The notes beneath the pieces were generated by a model. That model was not told the origin of the DNA and ran no database searches. It worked only from the letters and a program-made list of their open reading frames with translations. From assembly GCF_932526225.1 (NCBI RefSeq), contig NC_064034.1, positions 5,318,001-5,382,000 on the forward strand: DNA of 64,000 bases, read 5' to 3'. The translations under genes were made by a program, and so were the position numbers. The stretch's first letter is position 1, and the number at the start of each line of letters is the position of its first letter. Shown here one piece after another: positions 1 to 15,620 of the stretch. The DNA comes from Nematostella vectensis (Eukaryota > Cnidaria > Anthozoa > Actiniaria > Edwardsiidae).

Positions 1-3000
1 ACGACATGTATACCCCTTCCTCTGCAGTAATAGAGACGATGTATGTATACATCTTCCCCTGCACTGGATAGATACGACATGTATACCCCTTCCTCTGTAG
101 TAATAGAGACGATGTATGTATACATCTTCCCCTGCACTGGATAGATACGACATGTATACCCCTTCCTCTGTAGTAATAGAGACGATGTATGTATACATCT
201 TCCCCTGCACTGGATAGATACGACATGTATACCCCTTCCTCTGTAGTAATAGAGACGATGTATGTATACATCTTCCCCTGCGTTGGATAGATACGACATG
301 TATACCCCTTCCTCTGTAGTAATAGAGACGATGTATGTATACATCTTCCCCTGCACTGGATAGATACGACATGTATACCCCTTCCTCTGTAGTAATAGAG
401 ACGATGTATGTATACATTTTCCCCTGCGTTGGATAGATACGACATGTATACCCCTTCCTCTGTGGTAATAGAGACGATGTATGTATACATCTTCCCCTGC
501 GTTGGATAGATACGACATGTATACCCCTTCCTCTGTAGTAATAGAGACGATGTATGTATACATCTTCCCCTGCGTTGGATAGATACGACATGTATACCCC
601 TTCCTCTGTAGTAATAGAGACGATGTATGTATACATCTTCCCCTGCGTTGGATAGATACGACATGTATACCCCTTCCTCTGTAGTAATAGAGACGATGTA
701 TGTATACATCTTCCCCTGCGTTGGATAGATACGACATGTATACCCCTTCCTCTGTAGTAATAGAGACGATGTATGTATACATCTTCCCCTGCGTTGGATA
801 GATACGACATGTATACCCCTTCCTCTGTAGTAATAGAGACGATGTATGTATACATCTTCCCCTGCGTTGGATAGATACGACTTGTATACCCCTTCCTCTG
901 TAGTAATAGAGACGATGTATGTATACATCTTCCCCTGCGTTGGATAGATACGACATGTATACCCCTTCCTCTGTAGTAATAGAGACGATGTATGTATACA
1001 TCTTCCCCTGCACTGGATAGATACGACATGTATACCCCTTCCTCTGTAGTAATAGAGACGATGTATGTATACATCTTCCCCTGCACTGGATAGATACGAC
1101 ATGTATACCCCTTCCTCTGTAGTAATAGAGACGATGTATGTATACATCTTCCCCTGCACTGGATAGATACGACATGTATACCCCTTCCTCTGTAGTAATA
1201 GAGACGATGTATGTATACATCTTCCCCTGCGTTGGATAGATACGACATGTATACCCCTTCCTCTGCAGTAATAGAGACGATGTATGTATACATCTTCCCC
1301 TGCGTTGGATAGATACGACATGTATACCCCTTCCTCTGCAGTAATAGAGACGATGTATGTATACATCTTCCCCTGCGTTGGATAGATACGACATGTATAC
1401 CCCTTCCTCTGCAGTAATAGAGACGATGTATGTATACATCTTCCCCTGCGTTGGATAGATACGACATGTATACCCCTTCCTCTGTAGTAATAGAGACGAT
1501 GTATGTATACATCTTCCCCTGCACTGGATAGATACGACATGTATACCCCTTCCTCTGTAGTAATAGAGACGATGTATGTATACATCTTCCCCTGCACTGG
1601 ATAGATACGACATGTATACCCCTTCCTCTGTAGTAATAGAGACGATGTATGTATACATCTTGCCATGCGTTGGATAGATACGACATGTATACCCCTTCCT
1701 CTGTAGTAATAGAGACGATGTATGTATACATCTTCCCCTGCACTGGATAGATACGACATGTATACCCCTTCCTCTGTAGTAATAGAGACGATGTATGTAT
1801 ACATCTTCCCCTGCACTTTATAGATACGACATGTATACCCCTTCCTCTGTAGTAATAGAGACGATGTATGTATACATCTTCCCCTGCACTGGATAGATAC
1901 GACATGTATACCCCTTCCTCTGTAGTAATAGAGACGATGTATGTATACATCTTCCCCTGCACTGGATAGATACGACATGTATACCCCTTCCTCTGCAGTA
2001 ATAGAGACGATGTATGTATACATCTTCCCCTGCACTGGATAGATACGACATGTATACCCCTTCCTCTGTAGTAATAGAGACGATGTATGTATACATCTTC
2101 CCCTGCACTGGATAGATACGACATGTATACCCCTTCCTCTGTAGTAATAGAGACGATGTATGTATACATCTTCCCCTGCACTGGATAGATACGACATGTA
2201 TACCCCTTCCTCTGTAGTAATAGAGACGATGTATGTATACATCTTCCCCTGCGTTGGATAGATACGACATGTATACCCCTTCCTCTGTAGTAATAGAGAC
2301 GATGTATGTATACATCTTCCCCTGCGTTGGATAGATACGACATGTATACCCCTTCCTCTGTAGTAATAGAGACGATGTATGTATACATTTTCCCCTGCGT
2401 TGGATAGATACGACATGTATACCCCTTCCTCTGTGGTAATAGAGACGATGTATGTATACATCTTCCCCTGCGTTGGATAGATACGACATGTATACCCCTT
2501 CCTCTGTAGTAATAGAGACGATGTATGTATACATCTTCCCCTGCGTTGGATAGATACGACATGTATACCCCTTCCTCTGTAGTAATAGAGACGATGTATG
2601 TATACATCTTCCCCTGCGTTGGATAGATACGACATGTATACCCCTTCCTCTGTAGTAATAGAGACGATGTATGTATACATCTTCCCCTGCGTTGGATAGA
2701 TACGACATGTATACCCCTTCCTCTGTAGTAATAGAGACGATGTATGTATACATCTTCCCCTGCGTTGGATAGATACGACATGTATACCCCTTCCTCTGTA
2801 GTAATAGAGACGATGTATGTATACATCTTCCCCTGCGTTGGATAGATACGACTTGTATACCCCTTCCTCTGTAGTAATAGAGACGATGTATGTATACATC
2901 TTCCCCTGCGTTGGATAGATACGACATGTATACCCCTTCCTCTGTAGTAATAGAGACGATGTATGTATACATCTTCCCCTGCACTGGATAGATACGACAT

Positions 3001-4280
3001 GTATACCCCTTCCTCTGTAGTAATAGAGACGATGTATGTATACATCTTCCCCTGCACTGGATAGATACGACATGTATACCCCTTCCTCTGTAGTAATAGA
3101 GACGATGTATGTATACATCTTCCCCTGCACTGGATAGATACGACATGTATACCCCTTCCTCTGTAGTAATAGAGACGATGTATGTATACATCTTCCCCTG
3201 CGTTGGATAGATACGACATGTATACCCCTTCCTCTGCAGTAATAGAGACGATGTATGTATACATCTTCCCCTGCGTTGGATAGATACGACATGTATACCC
3301 CTTCCTCTGCAGTAATAGAGACGATGTATGTATACATCTTCCCCTGCGTTGGATAGATACGACATGTATACCCCTTCCTCTGCAGTAATAGAGACGATGT
3401 ATGTATACATCTTCCCCTGCGTTGGATAGATACGACATGTATACCCCTTCCTCTGTAGTAATAGAGACGATGTATGTATACATCTTCCCCTGCGTTGGAT
3501 AGATACGACATGTATACCCCTTCCTCTGTAGTAATAGAGACGATGTATGTATACATCTTCCCCTGCGTTGGATAGATACGACATGTATACCCCTTCCTCT
3601 GTAGTAATAGAGACGATGTATGTATACATCTTCCCCTGCACTGGATAGATACGACATGTATACCCCTTCCTCTGTAGTAATAGAGACGATGTATGTATAC
3701 ATCTTCCCCTGCACTGGATAGATACGACATGTATACCCCTTCCTCTGTAGTAATAGAGACGATGTATGTATACATCTTCCCCTGCACTGGATAGATACGA
3801 CATGTATACCCCTTCCTCTGTAGTAATAGAGACGATGTATGTATACATCTTCCCCTGCGTTGGATAGATACGACATGTATACCCCTTCCTCTGTAGTAAT
3901 AGAGACGATGTATGTATACATCTTCCCCTGCGTTGGATAGATACGACATGTATACCCCTTCCTCTGTAGTAATAGAGACGATGTATGTATACATCTTCCC
4001 CTGCGTTGGATAGATACGACATGTATACCCCTTCCTCTGTAGTAATAGAGACGATGTATGTATACATCTTCCCCTGCGTTGGATAGATACGACATGTATA
4101 CCCCTTCCTCTGTAGTAATAGAGACGATGTATGTATACATCTTCCCCTGCACTGGATAGATACGACATGTATACCCCTTCCTCTGTAGTAATAGAGACGA
4201 TGTATGTATACATCTTCCCCTGCGTTGGATAGATACGACATGTATACCCCTTCCTCTGTAGTAATAGAGACGATGTATGT

Positions 4281-7200
4281 ATTCATCTTCCCCTGCACTG
4301 GATAGATACGACATGTATACCCCTTCCTCTGTAGTAATAGAGACGATGTATGTATACATCTTCCCCTGCACTGGATAGATACGACATGTATACCCCTTCC
4401 TCTGTAGTAATAGAGACGATGTATGTATACATCTTCCCCTGCGTTGGATGGAGACGACATGTATACCCCTTCCTCTGTAGTAATAGAGACGATGTATGTA
4501 TACATCTTCCCCTGCACTGGATAGATACGACATGTATACCCCTTCCTCTGTAGTAATAGAGACGATGTATGTATACATCTTCCCCTGCACTGGATAGATA
4601 CGACATGTACACCCCTTCCTCTGTAGTAATTGAGACGATGTATGTATACATCTTCCCCTGCACTGGATAGATACGACATGTATACCCCTTCCTCTGTAGT
4701 AATAGAGACGATGTATGTATACATCTTCCCCTGCGTTGGATAGATACGACATGTATACCCCTTCCTCTGTAGTAATAGAGACGATGTATATGTCTACATC
4801 TTCCCCTGCGTTGGATAGATACGACATGTATACCCCTTCCTCTGTAGTAATAGAGACGATGTATGTATACATCTTCCCCTGCGTTGGATAGATACGACAT
4901 GTATACCCCTTCCTCTGTAGTAATAGAGACGATGTATGTATACATCTTCCCCTGCACTGGATAGATACGACATGTATACCCCTTCCTCTGTAGTAATAGA
5001 GACGATGTATGTATACATCTTCCCCTGCGTTGGATAGATACGACATGTATACCCCTTCCTCTGTAGTAATAGAGACGATGTATGTATACATCTTCCCCTG
5101 CGTTGGATAGATACGACATGTATACCCCTTCTTCTGTAGTAATAGAGACGATGTATGTATACATCTTCCCCTGCACTGGATAGATACGACATGTATACCC
5201 CTTCCTCTGCAGTAATAGAGACGATGTATGTATACATCTTCCCCTGCACTGGATAGATACGACATGTATACCCCTTCCTCTGTAGTAATAGAGACGATGT
5301 ATGTATACATCTTCCCCTGCACTGGATAGATACGACATGTATACCCCTTCCTCTGTAGTAATAGAGACGATGTATGTATACATCTTCCCCTGCACTGGAT
5401 AGATACGACATGTATACCCCTTCCTCTGCAGTAATAGAGACGATGTATGTATACATCTTCCCCTGCACTGGATAGATACGACATGTATACCCCTTCCTCT
5501 GTAGTAATAGAGACGATGTATGTATACATCTTCCCCTGCACTGGATAGATACGACATGTATACCCCTTCCTCTGTAGTAATAGAGACGATGTATGTATAC
5601 ATCTTCCCCTGCACTGGATAGATACGACATGTATACCCCTTCCTCTGTAGTAATAGAGACGATGTATGTATACATCTTCCCCTGCGTTGGATAGATACGA
5701 CATGTATACCCCTTCCTCTGTAGTAATAGAGACGATGTATGTATACATCTTCCCCTGCACTGGATAGATACGACATGTATACCCCTTCCTCTGTAGTAAT
5801 AGAGACGATGTATGTATACATCTTCCCCTGCACTGGATAGATACGACATGTATACCCCTTCCTCTGTAGTAATAGAGACGATGTATGTATACATCTTTCC
5901 CTGCACTGGATAGATACGACATGTATACCCCTTCCTCTGTAGTAATAGAGACGATGTATGTATACATCTTCCCCTGCGTTGGATAGATACGACATGTATA
6001 CCCCTTCCTCTGTAGTAATAGAGACGATGTATGTATACATCTTCCCCTGCACTGGATAGATACGACATGTATACCCCTTCCTCTGTAGTAATAGAGACGA
6101 TGTATGTATACATCTTCCCCTGCACTGGATAGATACGACATGTATACCCCTTCCTCTGTAGTAATAGAGACGATGTATGTATACATCTTCCCCTGCACTG
6201 GATAGATACGACATGTATACCCCTTCCTCTGTAGTAATAGAGACGATGTATGTATACATCTTCCCCTGCGTTGGATAGATACGACATGTATACCCCTTCC
6301 TCTGTAGTAATAGAGACGATGTATGTATACATCTTCCCCTGCGTTGGATAGATACGACATGTATACCCCTTCCTCTGTAGTAATAGAGACGATGTATGTA
6401 TACATCTTCCCCTGCGTTGGATAGATACGACATGTATACCCCTTCCTCTGTAGTAATAGAGACGATGTATGTATACATCTTCCCCTGCGTTGGATAGATA
6501 CGACATGTATACCCCTTCCTCTGTAGTAATAGAGACGATGTATGTATACATCTTCCCCTGCACTGGATAGATACGACATGTATACCCCTTCCTCTGTAGT
6601 AATAGAGACGATGTATGTATACATCTTCCCCTGCGTTGGATAGATACGACATGTATACCCCTTCCTCTGTAGTAATAGAGACGATGTATGTATTCATCTT
6701 CCCCTGCACTGGATAGATACGACATGTATACCCCTTCCTCTGTAGTAATAGAGACGATGTATGTATACATCTTCCCCTGCACTGGATAGATACGACATGT
6801 ATACCCCTTCCTCTGTAGTAATAGAGACGATGTATGTATACATCTTCCCCTGCGTTGGATGGAGACGACATGTATACCCCTTCCTCTGTAGTAATAGAGA
6901 CGATGTATGTATACATCTTCCCCTGCACTGGATAGATACGACATGTATACCCCTTCCTCTGTAGTAATAGAGACGATGTATGTATACATCTTCCCCTGCA
7001 CTGGATAGATACGACATGTACACCCCTTCCTCTGTAGTAATTGAGACGATGTATGTATACATCTTCCCCTGCACTGGATAGATACGACATGTATACCCCT
7101 TCCTCTGTAGTAATAGAGACGATGTATGTATACATCTTCCCCTGCGTTGGATAGATACGACATGTATACCCCTTCCTCTGTAGTAATAGAGACGATGTAT

Positions 7201-9100
7201 ATGTCTACATCTTCCCCTGCGTTGGATAGATACGACATGTATACCCCTTCCTCTGTAGTAATAGAGACGATGTATGTATACATCTTCCCCTGCGTTGGAT
7301 AGATACGACATGTATACCCCTTCCTCTGTAGTAATAGAGACGATGTATGTATACATCTTCCCCTGCACTGGATAGATACGACATGTATACCTCTTCCTCT
7401 GTAGTAATAGAGACGATGTATGTATACATCTTCCCCTGCGTTGGATAGATACGACATGTATACCCCTTCCTCTGTAGTAATAGAGACGATGTATGTATAC
7501 ATCTTCCCCTGCGTTGGATAGATACGACATGTATACCCCTTCCTCTGTAGTAATAGAGACGATGTATGTATACATCTTCCCCTGCACTGGATAGATACGA
7601 CATGTATACCCCTTCCTCTGCAGTAATAGAGACGATGTATGTATACATCTTCCCCTGCACTGGATAGATACGACATGTATACCCCTTCCTCTGTAGTAAT
7701 AGAGACGATGTATGTATACATCTTCCCCTGCACTGGATAGATACGACATGTATACCCCTTCCTCTGTAGTAATAGAGACGATGTATGTATACATCTTCCC
7801 CTGCACTGGATAGATACGACATGTATACCCCTTCCTCTGCAGTAATAGAGACGATGTATGTATACATCTTCCCCTGCACTGGATAGATACGACATGTATA
7901 CCCCTTCCTCTGTAGTAATAGAGACGATGTATGTATACATCTTCCCCTGCACTGGATAGATACGACATGTATACCCCTTCCTCTGTAGTAATAGAGACGA
8001 TGTATGTATACATCTTCCCCTGCACTGGATAGATACGACATGTATACCCCTTCCTCTGTAGTAATAGAGACGATGTATGTATACATCTTCCCCTGCGTTG
8101 GATAGATACGACATGTATACCCCTTCCTCTGTAGTAATAGAGACGATGTATGTATACATCTTCCCCTGCACTGGATAGATACGACATGTATACCCCTTCC
8201 TCTGTAGTAATAGAGACGATGTATGTATACATCTTCCCCTGCACTGGATAGATACGACATGTATACCCCTTCCTCTGTAGTAATAGAGACGATGTATGTA
8301 TACATCTTTCCCTGCACTGGATAGATACGACATGTATACCCCTTCCTCTGTAGTAATAGAGACGATGTATGTATACATCTTCCCCTGCGTTGGATAGATA
8401 CGACATGTATACCCCTTCCTCTGTAGTAATAGAGACGATGTATGTATACATCTTCCCCTGCACTGGATAGATACGACATGTATACCCCTTCCTCTGTAGT
8501 AATAGAGACGATGTATGTATACATTTTCCCCTGCGTTGGATAGATACGACATGTATACCCCTTCCTCTGTAGTAATAGAGACGATGTATGTATACATCTT
8601 CCCCTGCGTTGGATAGATACGACATGTATACCCCTTCCTCTGTAGTAATAGAGACGATGTATGTATACATCTTCCCCTGCGTTGGATAGATACGACATGT
8701 ATACCCCTTCCTCTGTAGTAATAGAGACGATGTATGTATACATCTTCCCCTGCGTTGGATAGATACGACATGTATACCCCTTCCTCTGTAGTAATAGAGA
8801 CGATGTATGTATACATCTTCCCCTGCGTTGGATAGATACGACATGTATACCCCTTCCTCTGTAGTAATAGAGACGATGTATGTATACATCTTCCCCTGCA
8901 CTGGATAGATACGACATGTATACCCCTTCCTCTGTAGTAATAGAGACGATGTATGTATACATCTTCCCCTGCACTGGATAGATACGACATGTATACCCCT
9001 TCCTCTGTAGTAATAGAGACGATGTATGTATACATCTTCCCCAGCGTTGGATAGATACGACATGTATACCCCTTCCTCTGTAGTAATAGAGACGATGTAT
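4281..9100. repeat. 2,411-bp segmental duplication inside the satellite
   Basis: Five private variants recur at exactly 2,411 bp: ATTCATC (4281/6692), GGATGGAGAC (4446/6857), a GTAC change (4607/7018), a 2-bp-longer unit with TGTCTAC (4791/7202) and CATCTTTCC (5892/8303). The distance equals 33 units plus the 2 extra bases, so one 33-unit block was copied beside itself. Outer limits are approximate. Confidence 0.85.
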
Positions 9101-10739
9101 GTATACATTTTCCCCTGCGTTGGATAGATACGACATGTATACCCCTTCCTCTGTAGTAATAGAGACGATGTATGTATACATCTTCCCCTGCGTTGGATAG
9201 ATACGACATGTATACCCCTTCCTCTGTAGTAATAGAGACGATGTATGTATACATCTTCCCCTGCGTTGGATAGATACGACATGTATACCCCTTCCTCTGT
9301 AGTAATAGAGACGATGTATGTATACATCTTCCCCTGCACTGGATAGATACGACATGTATACCCCTTCCTCTGTAGTAATAGAGACGATGTATGTATACAT
9401 CTTCCCCTGCACTGGATAGATACGACATGTATACCCCTTCCTCTGTAGTAATAGAGACGATGTATGTATACATCTTCCCCTGCACTGGATAGATACGACA
9501 TGTATACCCCTTCCTCTGTAGTAATAGAGACGATGTATGTATACATCTTCCCCTGCGTTGGATAGATACGACATGTATACCCCTTCCTCTGCAGTAATAG
9601 AGACGATGTATGTATACATCTTTCCCTGCGTTGGATAGATACGACATGTATACCCCTTCCTCTGTAGTAATAGAGACGATGTATGTATACATCTTCCCCT
9701 GCGTTGGATAGATACGACATGTATACCCCTTCCTCTGTAGTAATAGAGACGATGTATGTATACATCTTCCCCTGCGTTGGATAGATACGACATGTATACC
9801 CCTTCCTCTGTAGTAATAGAGACGATGTATGTATACATCTTCCCCTGCGTTGGATAGATACGACATGTATACCCCTTCCTCTGTAGTAATAGAGACGATG
9901 TATGTATACATCTTACCCTGCGTTGGATAGATACGACATGTATACCCCTTCCTCTGTAGTAATAGAGACGATGTATGTATACATCTTCCCCTGCGTTGGA
10001 TAGATACGACATGTATACCCCTTCCTCTGTAGTAATAGAGACGATGTATGTATACATCTTCCCCTGCACTGGATAGATACGACATGTATACCCCTTCCTC
10101 TGTAGTAATAGAGACGATGTATGTATACATCTTCCCCTGCGTTGGATAGATACGACATGTATACCCCTTCCTCTGTAGTAATAGAGACGATGTATGTATA
10201 CATCTTCCCCTGCGTTGGATAGATACGACATGTATACCCCTTCCTCTGTAGTAATAGAGACGATGTATGTATACATCTTCCCCTGCGTTGGATAGATACG
10301 ACATGTATACCCCTTCCTCTGTAGTAATAGAGACGATGTATGTATACATCTTCCCCTGCGTTGGATAGATACGACATGTATACCCCTTCCTCTGTAGTAA
10401 TAGAGACGATGTATGTATACATCTTCCCCTGCACTGGATAGATACGACATGTATACCCCTTCCTCTGTAGTAATAGAGACGATGTATGTATACATCTTCC
10501 CCTGCGTTGGATAGATACGACATGTATACCCCTTCCTCTGTAGTAATAGAGACGATGTATGTATACATCTTCCCCTGCGTTGGATAGATACGACATGTAT
10601 ACCCCTTCCTCTGTAGTAATAGAGACGATGTATGTATACATCTTCCCCTGCGTTGGATAGATACGACATGTATACCCCTTCCTCTGTAGTAATAGAGACG
10701 ATGTATGTATACATCTTCCCCTGCACTGGATAGATACGA

Positions 10740-13700
10740 CATGTATAATAGAGACGATGTATGTATACATCTCCCCCTGCGTTGGATAGATACGACATGT
10801 ATACCCCTTCCTCTGTAGTAATAGAGACGATGTATGTATACATCTTCCCCTGCGTTGGATAGATACGACATGTATACCCCTTCCTCTGTAGTAATAGAGA
10901 CGATGTATGTATACATCTTCCCCTGCACTTGATAGATACGACATGTATACCCCTTCCTCTGTAGTAATAGAGACGATGTATGTATACATCTTCCCCTGCA
11001 CTGGATAGATACGACATGTAGACCCCTTCCTCTGCAGTAATAGAGACGATGTATGTATACATCTTCCCCTGCACTGGATAGATACGACATGTATACCCCT
11101 TCCTCTGTAGTAATAGAGACGATGTATGTATACATCTTCCCCTGCACTGGATAGATACGACATGTATAATAGAGACGATGTATGTATACATCTTCCCATG
11201 CGTTGGATAGATACGACATGTATACCCCTTCCTCTGTAGTAATAGAGACGATGTATGTATACATCTTCCCATGCGTTGGATAGATACGACATGTATACCC
11301 CTTCCTCTGTAGTAATAGAGACGATGTATGTATACATCTTCCCCTGCACTGGATAGATACGACATGTATAATAGAGACGATGTATGTATACATCTTCCCA
11401 TGCGTTGGATAGATACGACATGTAGACCCCTTCCTCTGTAGTAATAGAGACGATGTTTGTATACATCTTCCCCTGCGTTGGATAGATACGACATGTATAC
11501 CCCTTCCTCTGTAGTAATAGAGACGATGTATGTATACATCTTCCCCTGCACTGGATAGATACGACATGTATACCCCTTCCTCTGTAGTAATAGAGACGAT
11601 GTATGTATACATCTTCCCCTGCACTGGATGGAGACGACATGTATACCCCTTCCTCTGTAGTAATAGAGACGATGTATGTATACATCTTCCCCTGCACTGG
11701 ATAGATACGACATGTATACCCCTTCCTCTGTAGTAATAGAGACGATGTATGTATACATCTTCCCCTGCACTGGATAGATACGACATGTATAATAGAGACG
11801 ATGTATGTATACATCTTCCCATGCGTTGGATAGATACGACATGTATACCCCTTCCTCTGTAGTAATAGAGACGATGTATGTATACATCTTCCCCTGCGTT
11901 GGATAGATACGACATGTATACCCCTTCCTCTGTAGTAATAGAGACGATGTATGTATACATCTTCCCCTGCGTTGGATAGATACGACATGTATACCCCTTC
12001 CTCTGTAGTAATAGAGACGATGTATGTATACATCTTCCCCTGCACTGGATAGATACGACATGTATACCCCTTCCTCTGTAGTAATAGAGACGATGTATGT
12101 ATACATCTTCCCCTGCGTTGGATAGATACGACATGTATACCCCTTCCTCTGTAGTAATAGAGACGATGTATGTATACATCTTCCCCTGCGTTGGATAGAT
12201 ACGACATGTATACCCCTTCCTCTGTAGTAATAGAGACGATGTATGTATACATCTTCCCCTGCGTTGGATAGATACGACATGTATACCCCTTCCTCTGTAG
12301 TAATAGAGACGATGTATGTATACATCTTCCCCTGCGTTGGATAGATACGACATGTATACCCCTTCCTCTGTAGTAATAGAGACGATGTATGTATACATCT
12401 TCCCCTGCACTGGATAGATACGACATGTATACCCCTTCCTCTGCAGTAATAGAGACGATGTATGTATACATCTTCCCCTGCACTGGATAGATACGACATG
12501 TATACCCCTTCCTCTGCAGTAATAGAGACGATGTATGTATACATCTTCCCCTGCGTTGGATAGATACGACATGTATACCCCTTCCTCTGTAGTAATAGAG
12601 ACGATGTATGTATACATCTTCCCCTGCACTGGATAGATACGACATGTATACCCCTTCCTCTGTAGTAATAGAGACGATGTATGTATACATGTTCCCCTGC
12701 GTTGGATAGATACGACATGTATACCTCTTCCTCTGTAGTAATAGAGACGATGTATGTATACATCTTCCCCTGCGTTGGATAGATACGACATGTATACCCC
12801 TTCCTCTGTAGTAATAGAGACGATGTATGTATACATCTTCCCCTGCACTGGATAGATACGACATGTATACCCCTTCCTCTGTAGTAATAGAGACGATGTA
12901 TGTATACATCTTCCCCTGCGTTGGATAGATACGACATGTATACCCCTTCCTCTGTAGTAATAGAGACGATGTATGTATACATCTTCCCCTGCGTTGGATA
13001 GATACGACATGTATACCCCTTCCTCTGTAGTAATAGAGACGATGTATGTATACATCTTCCCCTGCGTTGGATAGATACGACATGTATACCCCTTCCTCTG
13101 TAGTAATAGAGACGATGTATGTATACATCTTCCCCTGCGTTGGATAGATACGACATGTATACCCCTTCCTCTGTAGTAATAGAGACGATGTATGTATACA
13201 TCTTCCCCTGCACTGGATAGATACGACATGTATACCCCTTCCTCTGTAGTAATAGAGACGATGTATGTATACATCTTCCCCTGCGTTGGATAGATACGAC
13301 ATGTATACCCCTTCCTCTGTAGCAATAGAGACGATGTATGTATACATCTTCCCCTGCGTTGGATAGATACGACATGTATACCCCTTCCTCTGTAGTAATA
13401 GAGACGATGTATGTATACATCTTCCCCTGCGTTGGATAGATACGACATGTATACCCCTTCCTCTGTAGTAATAGAGACGATGTATGTATACATCTTCCCC
13501 TGCGTTGGATAGATACGACATGTATACCCCTTCCTCTGTAGTAATAGAGACGATGTATGTATACATCTTCCCCTGCACTGGATAGATACGACATGTAGAC
13601 CCCTTCCTCTGCAGTAATAGAGACGATGTATGTATACATCTTCCCCTGCACTGGATAGATACGACATGTATACCCCTTCCTCTGTAGTAATAGAGACGAT

Positions 13701-15620
13701 GTATGTATACATTTTCCCCTGCGTTGGTTAGATACGACATGTATACCCCTTCCTCTGTAGTAATAGAGACGATGTATGTATACATCTTCCCCTGCGTTGG
13801 ATAGATACGACATGTATACCCCTTCCTCTGTAGTAATAGAGACGATGTATGTATACATCTTCCCCTGCGTTGGATAGATACGACATGTATACCCCTTCCT
13901 CTGTAGTAATAGAGACGATGTATGTATACATCTTCCCCTGCGTTGGATAGATACGACATGTATACCCCTTCCTCTGTAGTAATAGAGACGATGTATGTAT
14001 ACATCTTCCCCTGCACTGGATAGATACGACATGTATACCCCTTCCTCTGTAGTAATAGAGACGATGTATGTATACATCTTCCCCTGCACTGGATAGATAC
14101 GACATGTAGACCCCTTCCTCTGCAGTAATAGAGACGATGTATGTATACATCTTCCCCTGCACTGGATAGATACGACATGTATACCCCTTCCTCTGTAGTA
14201 ATAGAGACGATGTATGTATACATTTTCCCCTGCGTTGGATAGATACGACATGTATACCCCTTCCTCTGTAGTAATAGAGACGATGTATGTATACATCTTC
14301 CCCTGCGTTGGATAGATACGACATGTATACCCCTTCCTCTGTAGTAATAGAGACGATGTATGTATACATCTTCCCCTGCGTTGGATAGATACGACATGTA
14401 TACCCCTTCCTCTGTAGTAATAGAGACGATGTATGTATACATCTTCCCCTGCACTGGATAGATACGACATGTATACCCCTTCCTCTGTAGTAATAGAGAC
14501 GATGTATGTATACATCTTCCCCTGCACTGGATAGATACGACATGTAGACCCCTTCCTCTGCAGTAATAGAGACGATGTATGTATACATCTTCCCCTGCAC
14601 AGGATAGATACGACATGTATACCCCTTCCTCTGTAGTAATAGAGACGATGTATGTATACATCTTCCCCTGCACTGGATAGATACGACATGTATAATAGAG
14701 ACGATGTATGTATACATCTTCCCATGCGTTGGATAGACACGACATGTATACCCCTTCCTCTGTAGTAATAGAGACGATGTATGTATACATCTTCCCATGC
14801 GTTGGATAGATACGACATGTATACCCCTTCCTCTGTAGTAATAGAGACGATGTATGTATACATCTTCCCCTGCACTGGATAGATACGACATGTATAATAG
14901 AGACGATGTATGTATACATCTTCCCATGCGTTGGATAGATACGACATGTATACCCCTTCCTCTGTAGTAATAGAGACGATGTATGTATACATCTTCCCCT
15001 GCGTTGGATAGATACGACATGTATACCCCTTCCTCTGTAGTAATAGAGACGATGTATGTATACATCTTCCCCTGCGTTGGATAGATACGACATGTATACC
15101 CCTTCCTCTGTAGTAATAGAGACGATGTATGTATACATCTTCCCCTGCACTGGATAGATACGACATGTATACCCCTTCCTCTGTAGTAATAGAGACGATG
15201 TATGTATACATCTTCCCCTGCACTGGATAGATACGACATGTAGACCCCTTCCTCTGCAGTAATAGAGACGATGTATGTATACATCTTCCCCTGCACTGGA
15301 TAGATACGACATGTATACCCCTTCCCCTGTAGTAATAGAGACGATGTATGTATACATCTTCCCCTGCACTGGATAGATACGACATGTATAATAGAGACGA
15401 TGTATGTATACATCTTCCCATGCGTTGGATAGACACGACATGTATACCCCTTCCTCTGTAGTAATAGAGACGATGTATGTATACATCTTCCCATGCGTTG
15501 GATAGATACGACATGTATACCCCTTCCTCTGTAGTAATAGAGACGATGTATGTATACATCTTCCCCTGCACTGGATAGATACGACATGTATAATAGAGAC
15601 GATGTATGTATACATCTTCC
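10740..15620. repeat. Cluster of 56-bp deleted satellite units
   Basis: Eight units lack the same 17 bp, leaving GTATAATAGAGACG, at about 10746, 11167, 11369, 11790, 14691, 14894, 15389 and 15591. They are confined to this sub-region and recur with fixed spacing (about 202 bp within pairs). A 4,222-bp offset links 11167 to 15389 and 11369 to 15591, and also a GTTTGT variant at 11455 and 15677. One deletion event spread by block duplication explains this. Confidence 0.8.
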
